Origin: Dehalococcoidales bacterium
Lineage (GTDB): Bacteria > Chloroflexota > Dehalococcoidia > Dehalococcoidales > RBG-16-60-22
DNA length: 10,985 nucleotides
Reading direction: 5' to 3'
NCBI GenBank assembly: GCA_030639445.1
Contig: DAOWCR010000026.1
Location: 1-10,985 of the forward strand
Part shown: positions 5,940 to 10,985 of the stretch, one piece after another
Layout: each line of letters opens with the position of its first letter
How positions within the stretch are numbered: the stretch's first letter is position 1
Notes under the pieces: generated by a model
Databases searched by the model: none
Seen by the model: only the letters and a program-made list of their open reading frames with translations
What the model was told of the DNA's origin: nothing
Position numbers and translations under genes: made by a program

Positions 5940-5955
5940 GAGTTTTTCTTATAAT
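5927..5955 (+). promoter_or_regulatory. Perfect consensus promoter of the efflux operon
   Basis: TTGACA (5927-5932) and TATAAT (5950-5955) are separated by 17 bases, the full sigma-70 consensus. The predicted start near 5962 gives a leader of about 46 bases before the HlyD ATG. The leader contains an AT-rich perfect inverted repeat at 5975-5989. Confidence 0.8.
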
Positions 5956-5974
5956 TATGTAATAAAAAGATAAA

Positions 5975-5989
5975 AATTATTCAATAATT
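5975..5989. repeat. AT-rich inverted repeat in the efflux operon leader
   Basis: AATTATT-C-AATAATT is a perfect 15-base palindrome ending 8 bases before the AAGGAGGG ribosome-binding site of the HlyD gene. It could be a second regulator site or a weak leader hairpin. Chance is also possible in a spacer this AT-rich. Confidence 0.35.
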
Positions 5990-6007
5990 AAAGTTAAGGA
6001 GGGAAAA

Positions 6008-7252
6008 ATGAAAAAGAAAAAAACCTGGTTAGCTGTTTTCGTCGGACTGATAATTGTGGCAGCTATTCTATGGCGGTTTGTTTTTACGGATTCTTCTGAT
6101 TCCTCAGCGGACATTTTCACCTCAGGATTTATTGAGGCCAGGGACGTGGCGATTGCCCTGGAGGCCGGTGGGCGTATCGCTGACATCAAGGCGGATGAGG
6201 GCGATAGTGTAGCGGCCGGGGTGCCCCTGGTCAGGCTGGATGATTCCCTCCTAATGGCCCAGCAGTGGCAGGCGGAAGCCAATGTGAAGCTGGCCCGGGC
6301 TTACCTGGAGCAGGCGATAGCGTCCCGGGACGGCGCGGAAAAAGCCTGGGAGAATGCCCTTGATGTGCAGCGTAACCCCCTGGAGCTGGACGCCCGGATT
6401 ATTGCCGCGCAGGGTGAGCTGGAGTTAGCGGAACTGGATTTGGCACGGGAAACCGGGATAGAAAGCGACTGGAGAGTGCCGGCGGCCGAGGTCAGGTATG
6501 ATACCGCCGAAAAGGTCCTGGAAAATTACCGGATGGCGGAGATTGTGGTGGGCACGGGATGGAGTTACGACCGCAAAGCCAAAACGTACCCGGCGGAAGG
6601 TGAGCTGGCGCTGGCGGAACTAAACCTGGCCTACGAGAGAGCGCTGGAGGAATACTGGAGGCTACCCATCGCCGAGATTAGCGTTGACACCGCCCAAAAA
6701 GCCCTGGAAAACTTGCTGGCGATTAGAGATAACCCGCAAGAGATAGAGGCCGCCGTGGACCAGGCATATGCCGCCTACCAGGTGGCTGAAACCGCCGTGG
6801 CCGCCGCCGAGAGGCAGGTAGAGCAGGCCGGGGCATCTCTGGAGGTTATTCAGGTCCAGCTCAGCCGGCTTAACGTCAGTTCACCCGTTTCCGGGGTGGT
6901 GGCCGCTCGGCATGCTGAAGTGGGCGAGATTGCCCAGCCTGGTGTCCCCGTGCTTACCATTACCGAACTGGAAGAGGTCACCCTCACGGCCTACGTTCCG
7001 GAGAGCAAAATCGGCCTGGTCAAACTGGGGCAGACAGCGCTCGTGTCCGTGGACTCGTATCCCGGGGAGAGTTTCACCGGCGAGGTGGTCTATATCTCAC
7101 CGAGGGCGGTATTCACGCCGAAGAATGTCCAGTTGAAAGAGGAGCGGGAGAAAATGGTCTTTGCCGTTAAAATCAGGCTGGCCAACCCGGAACAGAAGCT
7201 CAAGCCGGGTATGCCGGCGGACGCGGTGATACCGGTTGGTTCTGGAGGGTAA
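6008..7252 (+). CDS. HlyD-type membrane fusion protein of an ABC exporter (YbhG-like)
   Basis: This 414-residue adaptor links the membrane pump to the outside of the cell. A basic start (KKKK) leads into one transmembrane segment (residues 6-22). The first lipoyl half-motif is at about 45-76 (ALEAGGRIADIKADEGDSV). A long Ala/Glu-rich alpha-helical hairpin covers about 83-285. The second lipoyl half is at 288-320 (SSPVSGVVAARHAEVGE), and a beta-barrel domain runs from 322 to 412, ending in the typical LKPGMPADAVIP. The hairpin contains a 62-residue internal duplication (GELELAELDL at 136 and GELALAELNL at 198). The start has a strong AAGGAGGG box. It opens an operon with the ATPase (7 bases between) and permease. 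If the host is a single-membrane Chloroflexota, the adaptor would act outside the one membrane. Confidence 0.92.
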   Translation: MKKKKTWLAVFVGLIIVAAILWRFVFTDSSDSSADIFTSGFIEARDVAIALEAGGRIADIKADEGDSVAAGVPLVRLDDSLLMAQQWQAEANVKLARAYLEQAIASRDGAEKAWENALDVQRNPLELDARIIAAQGELELAELDLARETGIESDWRVPAAEVRYDTAEKVLENYRMAEIVVGTGWSYDRKAKTYPAEGELALAELNLAYERALEEYWRLPIAEISVDTAQKALENLLAIRDNPQEIEAAVDQAYAAYQVAETAVAAAERQVEQAGASLEVIQVQLSRLNVSSPVSGVVAARHAEVGEIAQPGVPVLTITELEEVTLTAYVPESKIGLVKLGQTALVSVDSYPGESFTGEVVYISPRAVFTPKNVQLKEEREKMVFAVKIRLANPEQKLKPGMPADAVIPVGSGG

Positions 7253-7259
7253 CCGGCTT

Positions 7260-9218
7260 ATGAACAGGAATATTCCGGTTATCGAGGCGAAGGGCCTCCA
7301 GAAAAAATACGAAGGGGTGCTGGCCGTGCGCGGCGTGGACCTGGCGGTCGGGCGGGGGGAGATATTTGGTCTGGTCGGCGCGGATGGTGCCGGTAAGACC
7401 ACGACGATTCAAATGCTGTGCACCCTCAGTCTACCTTCTGCCGGCGAGGCCAGAGTCCTGGGTATGGATACGGTAACGCAGATGGCGGATATCAAGGAAA
7501 AAATCGGCTATATGTCGGAACGGTTCAGTCTGTACCCTACCTTGACCGTAGAAGAAAACCTGGACTTTTTCGCTCGCCTGCGGGGCATACCGCGGGAGGT
7601 GAGCAAGTCCCGCAAGAAAGAGCTGCTCGGCTTCTGCCGCCTGGAGCCGTTTCGGCAGAGACCGGCCGAACACCTCTCCGGAGGCATGCAGAAAAAGTTA
7701 GCTCTCGCCTGCAGTTTGATACATGAACCGGAAGTCATTTTCCTTGACGAGCCGACCACCGGAGTTGACCCGATTTCCCGGCGTGACTTCTGGAGGATAA
7801 TCTCCGGTTTCCTGTCCCGGGGTATCACCATCCTGGTGTCCACCCCCTATCTTGACGAGGCGGAGAGGTTTAATAGAGTCGCTTTTATGCACCGCGGGCA
7901 AATCATCGCCTGTGACACACCGCAGAACCTGAGAACGGAACTGGTCGGGGAACTGCTGGAAATCAGGGCCAGACCGGCGCGCCGGGCGGTAACCTCTTTG
8001 AAACGGGTACCGTTCTTAAGCGCTCCCCAATTGTTCGGCGACACCATCCATGTCATGGTTGATGAGGCGGAGAAACGATGTCCCGAAATCAAACACTGGC
8101 TCAGGGAAAGAGAAATAGCTGTGGAAGATATACGGCGTATTACGCCTGGCCTGGAAGACGTGTTCGTGGCGCGGCTTACCGGTTTTGAGGAGAAACCGGT
8201 GAGCGAGCCGGCAAATAGTAATTCCGTAGATACCATACTGAAGGGAGATAACCGGGGTGAAGTGGCGGTAGAAGTCTCGGACCTGACGCGAAAGTTCGGT
8301 GATTTTACGGCCGTTGACGGGGTGAACTTTGAAGTCAGGCACGGTGAAATCTTTGGCCTGCTGGGCCCCAACGGCTCCGGTAAGACCACCACCATACGCA
8401 TGATTACCGGACTCCTGGCACCAACCTCGGGAGGCGTCCGGGTATTGGGCCAGGATATGGCCACCGCCGTAGAGGCAGTGCAGGCCCGGATAGGCTATAT
8501 GTCGCAGAAGTTTTCTCTTTTCGCTGACCTCACGGTGGAAGAGAATATCAACTTCTACGGCGGTCTTTACGGGCTGTCCCCGTCATTGCTGAAAGAAAGG
8601 AAGAAATGGGTCCTGGATATGGCCGGACTTCGCGGCAAGGAGAAAGCAATGTCTGCCGAGTTATCCGGCGGCTGGAAACAACGGTTGGCCCTGGGCTGCA
8701 CTATCTTTCACAGTCCGGAGGTGATATTCCTGGACGAGCCTACTTCCGGGGTTGACCCGCTGTCCCGCCGCTCTTTCTGGGAATTGATACAGGAACTGGC
8801 GGCTCACGGCACCACGATATTCATTACGACTCACTACATGGATGAGGCAGAGCACTGCCACCGGTTGGGCCTGATGTACCAGGGCAAATTAATCGCCCTC
8901 GGGAGTCCCCTCCAATTAAAGGCAGAACGGGTCAAAGGTGAACTAGTTGAAGTGGTCAGTTCCGATTTTGCCCGGGCACTGGAAAGGCTCTCGGCGGACG
9001 CCCGCTTTCGCCAGGTGAACCTGTTCGGCAGTGCCGTCCACGTCGTGGTTGATGACGCCGCCAAGGCATCTCCGGAAATCGGGAACCTTTTAGAAGCGGG
9101 AAATATCACCGTCCACACTATTAACCGTATCCCCTTCTCCATTGAGGATGTGTTTATCTCGCTGGTCGAAGCGCAGGAAATGTCTCTGGCCGGCCAGAGT
9201 AGCCGGAAAGGAGGCTGA
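7260..9218 (+). CDS. Fused double-NBD ABC transporter ATPase (YbhF-like)
   Basis: This 652-residue cytoplasmic ATPase has two ABC domains in one chain, like E. coli YbhF, and would power the permease that follows. NBD1: Walker A GADGAGKT (40-47), signature LSGGM (139-143), Walker B with Glu164, but Glu87 in place of the Q-loop Gln and Pro196 in place of the H-loop His (STPYLDEA). NBD2: Walker A GPNGSGKT (369-376), Q-loop Gln416, signature LSGGW (468-472), Walker B VIFLDE (488-493), H-loop His525. NBD2 is therefore canonical and NBD1 probably weak in hydrolysis. Each NBD is followed by a DUF4162-like accessory domain (about 229-310 and 559-640) with matching LFGxxxHVxVD and EDVF motifs, showing that the whole unit was duplicated. 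The ATG at 7260 follows a GGAGGG box; an in-frame TTG at 7236 is less likely. Confidence 0.93.
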   Translation: MNRNIPVIEAKGLQKKYEGVLAVRGVDLAVGRGEIFGLVGADGAGKTTTIQMLCTLSLPSAGEARVLGMDTVTQMADIKEKIGYMSERFSLYPTLTVEENLDFFARLRGIPREVSKSRKKELLGFCRLEPFRQRPAEHLSGGMQKKLALACSLIHEPEVIFLDEPTTGVDPISRRDFWRIISGFLSRGITILVSTPYLDEAERFNRVAFMHRGQIIACDTPQNLRTELVGELLEIRARPARRAVTSLKRVPFLSAPQLFGDTIHVMVDEAEKRCPEIKHWLREREIAVEDIRRITPGLEDVFVARLTGFEEKPVSEPANSNSVDTILKGDNRGEVAVEVSDLTRKFGDFTAVDGVNFEVRHGEIFGLLGPNGSGKTTTIRMITGLLAPTSGGVRVLGQDMATAVEAVQARIGYMSQKFSLFADLTVEENINFYGGLYGLSPSLLKERKKWVLDMAGLRGKEKAMSAELSGGWKQRLALGCTIFHSPEVIFLDEPTSGVDPLSRRSFWELIQELAAHGTTIFITTHYMDEAEHCHRLGLMYQGKLIALGSPLQLKAERVKGELVEVVSSDFARALERLSADARFRQVNLFGSAVHVVVDDAAKASPEIGNLLEAGNITVHTINRIPFSIEDVFISLVEAQEMSLAGQSSRKGG

Positions 9219-9220
9219 CC

Positions 9221-10336
9221 ATGTGGCAACGGATTATCAGTATCATTATCAAGGAATTTGTCCAGCTCAGACGTGACCGCCGCTCTCTGGTGATGGTGAC
9301 TTTCATACCCCTTTTCCAGATGTGCCTCTTCGGCTATGCCGTGGGCAGTGATATCAAAGACGTGTCACTGGCCGTCTGGGATGCCAGCAATACCGTAGAA
9401 AGCCGGGAGCTTATTCAGAGCTTCCGCCAGACGGAATTTTTCTCGGTCAATTATTATGCGGCGGACTATGATGATATCGCCGACCGTATTGAATCGGGTG
9501 ACGCCAAGGCGGCCCTGGTGATACCGCCGGAATATTCCAGAAACCTGCACCGGGGAGAGACGGTACAGGTACAGTTCTTCGCTGACGGTTCCGACCCCGC
9601 TACCGGGATACAGGCGCTGGCCAATGCCAGCCTAATCGTGCAGGCCAAAGGGGTCGAACTGATGAGTAAAGACCAGTTGAATGAGCTGGCGCTACCGGTC
9701 ATGCTCCAGCCGCGGGTGTGGTACAACCCGGCCATGCAGAGCTCGGTTTTCTACCTGCCCGGTTTAGTGGGGGTCATTCTCCAGAACCTCACCATAATGC
9801 TTACCGCCTTTGCCATTGTCCGCGAGAAGGAAAACGGTACCATTGAGCAGCTCAACGTTACCCCCCTGCGGCGCGGCGAGCTTATCGTGGGCAAGCTCAT
9901 CCCTTATGTTATCATTGCCTATGTCCAGGTCATCATGATCCTGGTGCCGGCCATACTGATATTCAATATGCCAATGCGGGGTAACCTGCTGCTGCTTATA
10001 GCCTTATCTTCTCTCTTCCTCATGTTCTCCCTGGCCATCGGCCTGTTAATTTCTACCGTCTCACGCAATCAGTTCCAGGCTATGCAGTCTGCTTTCTTAA
10101 TACTAATACCCAGTATTATGCTCAGCGGGTTCATATGGCCGGTGGAAACGATGCCAAAATTGGCGCAGTGGATTTCCATGGTTATACCGCTGACCTACTA
10201 CCTGCGTATTTTACGCGGCATCGTGGTCAAGGGGGTAGGCATCGAGCATCTCTGGCAGGAGGCGGCCATCCTGGCGGCGATGGGGGTGGTTACGCTGGTG
10301 CTGGCGGCCTCCAGAGTGCGCAAGACCCTGGTTTAG
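9221..10336 (+). CDS. ABC-2 type permease of the efflux system (YbhS/YbhR-like)
   Basis: This 371-residue inner-membrane protein is of the ABC-2 permease type. It has one membrane segment at about 22-42 and a large extracytoplasmic domain (about 43-175), then five more predicted helices (176-199, 224-249, 255-279, 287-306, 344-363). The conserved cytoplasmic loop REKENGTIEQLNVTPLRRGELIVGK (201-225) probably contacts the ATPase, and LSGFIWPVETMP (301-312) is the usual motif before the last helices. The ATG lies 2 bases after the ATPase stop, with AAAGGAGG inside the end of the ATPase gene, so the two are tightly coupled. E. coli has two such permeases (YbhS and YbhR) while only one is present here, so it would need to work as a homodimer or pair with a partner elsewhere. 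The substrate is likely a drug or lipophilic compound, unproven. Confidence 0.92.
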   Translation: MWQRIISIIIKEFVQLRRDRRSLVMVTFIPLFQMCLFGYAVGSDIKDVSLAVWDASNTVESRELIQSFRQTEFFSVNYYAADYDDIADRIESGDAKAALVIPPEYSRNLHRGETVQVQFFADGSDPATGIQALANASLIVQAKGVELMSKDQLNELALPVMLQPRVWYNPAMQSSVFYLPGLVGVILQNLTIMLTAFAIVREKENGTIEQLNVTPLRRGELIVGKLIPYVIIAYVQVIMILVPAILIFNMPMRGNLLLLIALSSLFLMFSLAIGLLISTVSRNQFQAMQSAFLILIPSIMLSGFIWPVETMPKLAQWISMVIPLTYYLRILRGIVVKGVGIEHLWQEAAILAAMGVVTLVLAASRVRKTLV

Positions 10337-10358
10337 GGAGGATTCGAAACCCCTACCT

Positions 10359-10375
10359 TTTGACTGGCAGTCAAA
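10359..10375. repeat. Perfect 17-base palindrome after the efflux operon
   Basis: TTTGACTG-G-CAGTCAAA has 8-base arms around a single central base. It begins 22 bases after the permease stop codon. It could be part of a transcript-end hairpin, although no T-run follows, or a protein-binding site. Read on the minus strand it can also be drawn as a tRNA-like anticodon arm. Confidence 0.5.
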
Positions 10376-10462
10376 CTGGCGAAACATGTTTGAGGACAAC
10401 CGATAAGCCAGCCAGGCGACCAAGCGGCCGGAACTGGCTCTAGAATAGCCTCTTCAAAATTA

Positions 10463-10536
10463 TTACCGTTTATTTACCTGATTATTACTGACCTGTTTAC
10501 CATTTTTACCGTTATGTTTACCTTACTTCCGTAAAC
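10463..10536. repeat. Cluster of TTTACC repeats with a closing inverted repeat
   Basis: Two near-identical units begin with TTACCGTT and end with TTTACC (10463-10478 and 10506-10522). A further TTTACC lies at 10496-10501. The last unit forms an inverted repeat GTTTAC/GTAAAC (10516-10521 with 10531-10536). Such clustered words suggest binding sites for a regulator of the small downstream gene; none is identified. Confidence 0.35.
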
Positions 10537-10609
10537 TAACATTATCAGGATTATAACGTTATCTCAGGATGAACGATTTTGAATGCTGAAGGGAAAGGGG
10601 GTCAGACCA

Positions 10610-10780
10610 ATGGAACTCAGAGAGGAAGAGAGAGAGTTAGTCCCGGTTCCTGTCAAGCGTGAGTTTGAGGCGCTGCGGGAGAAGCATGGTGATGTGGACC
10701 CTACCGATGATATCGAAGCCTACTGGGACAATCCTCGGTTCGAGCCTTCCGGAATCCCGCGCCAGTGGCGGGTTTACTAA
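10610..10780 (+). CDS. Small acidic hypothetical protein
   Basis: I do not recognise this 56-residue protein. It has no signal peptide or membrane segment. It is rich in Glu, Asp and Arg, starting MELREEERELVPVPVKREF, with a helical segment at about 10-25 and a Pro/Trp-containing tail (IPRQWRVY). The ATG at 10610 is preferred because a GGGGG run lies about 8 bases upstream. An in-frame ATG at 10583 would add nine residues but lacks a ribosome-binding site. The next gene begins 36 bases after its stop on the same strand, so the two may be co-transcribed. That it is a real gene rests on its start signal and unbroken frame only. Confidence 0.5.
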   Translation: MELREEERELVPVPVKREFEALREKHGDVDPTDDIEAYWDNPRFEPSGIPRQWRVY

Positions 10781-10816
10781 TCCATAACCACCGGGAGCCT
10801 TGTTTAGGAGAATTAA

Positions 10817-10985
10817 TTGAGCGTAGGCAAACTTTACCGGCTTGGTGGTAACCAGTTTATAGGGAGTGTTAACTACCGGTTGTTCCGTCACCCGGAAGCA
10901 ACAAATCAGTGTGGAGAACTCACCCCTGTCAACTATGTCCTGCTCGGTGAGGGTGACCTGTTTGTGATTGAACTGGAGGATAAGC
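10817..10985 (+). CDS. Hypothetical protein, 3' end beyond the window
   Basis: An open frame begins with TTG at 10817, six bases after a GGAG box, and continues without a stop to the window edge (56 codons visible). The predicted start is MSVGKLYRLGGNQFIGSVNYRLF, with VNYVLLGEGDLFVIELEDK at the visible end. It looks like a small soluble beta-rich protein with alternating hydrophobic residues. No named domain is recognised and the total length is unknown. It follows the small acidic protein gene at a 36-base distance and may share its transcript. Confidence 0.6.
   Translation, partial: MSVGKLYRLGGNQFIGSVNYRLFRHPEATNQCGELTPVNYVLLGEGDLFVIELEDK

Larger units (their letters stand above)
10337..10609. 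other. Intergenic spacer with palindromes and no clear gene
   Basis: No gene is recognised in this stretch after the efflux operon. The first half is GC-rich and holds a perfect palindrome (10359-10375), the palindrome AAACATGTTT (10382-10391) and a loose AGCCAG/CTGGCT inverted repeat (10406-10411 with 10434-10439). The second half (from about 10455) is AT-rich, with repeated TTTACC words and a 10-base palindrome ATAACGTTAT (10553-10562). No strong terminator with a T-run and no good -35/-10 pair for the next gene could be found. Confidence 0.55.

Noticed and set aside
7236..9218. ATPase start at TTG 7236 inside the HlyD gene
   Set aside because: The ATG at 7260 follows a GGAGGG box and begins the domain normally; the TTG start would overlap the HlyD end without a clear ribosome-binding site.
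10600..10608. GGTC-A-GACC palindrome as a mobile-element end
   Set aside because: Similar GGGTCAGACC words occur near some REP-associated transposases, but a 9-base match without a second end or a transposase is not enough, and it overlaps the spacer of a plausible ribosome-binding site.

Overview
This window looks like a fragment of a bacterial chromosome, most plausibly from the Chloroflexota (Dehalococcoidia-like). That is an inference from several weak clues: an archaeal-style thiamine pair (Thi4 and stand-alone ThiN), a lipoprotein with internalin-type leucine-rich repeats, and a cluster of C-rich/G-rich hairpins in the first 430 bases. No rRNA, confident tRNA, CRISPR array or transposase is visible.

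Positions 1-468 are non-coding and carry at least five hairpins. Positions 469-2838 hold three minus-strand genes read from high to low coordinates: an alpha/beta hydrolase, a LOG/TIGR00730 Rossmann-fold protein and a Crp/Fnr-type regulator. They are 20 and 40 bases apart and probably form one operon, with a promoter just before the hydrolase. Next, also on the minus strand, is a leucine-rich-repeat lipoprotein (2933-3901) with its own promoter. Positions 4081-5108 hold a thiamine pair: an intact ThiN-type thiamine-phosphate synthase domain gene behind a broken thi4. The thi4 copy has one extra base in a C/G run and has lost roughly 115 central codons.

From 5265 to 10336 lies a complete efflux module: a TetR regulator on the minus strand, and divergently a HlyD-type membrane fusion protein, a double-NBD ABC ATPase and an ABC-2 permease. 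The layout matches E. coli cecR(ybiH)-ybhGFSR but has one permease instead of two. The 146-base spacer between regulator and pump holds two perfect consensus promoters (TTGACA, 17 bases, TATAAT) on opposite strands. They are arranged symmetrically, and their -35 boxes together form a 13-base palindrome. A repressor bound there should shut off both directions at once.

The right end (10337-10985) holds a spacer with palindromes, TTTACC repeats and a possible tRNA 3'-half remnant, a small acidic hypothetical protein, and the start of a further hypothetical gene that runs off the window.

The most notable observations are the symmetric divergent promoter/operator, the thi4 pseudogene whose shifted frame ends exactly on the thiN start codon (GTGA), and the catalytic asymmetry of the fused ATPase, whose first NBD has lost the Q-loop Gln and H-loop His. 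I did not find a clearly undescribed multi-gene system.
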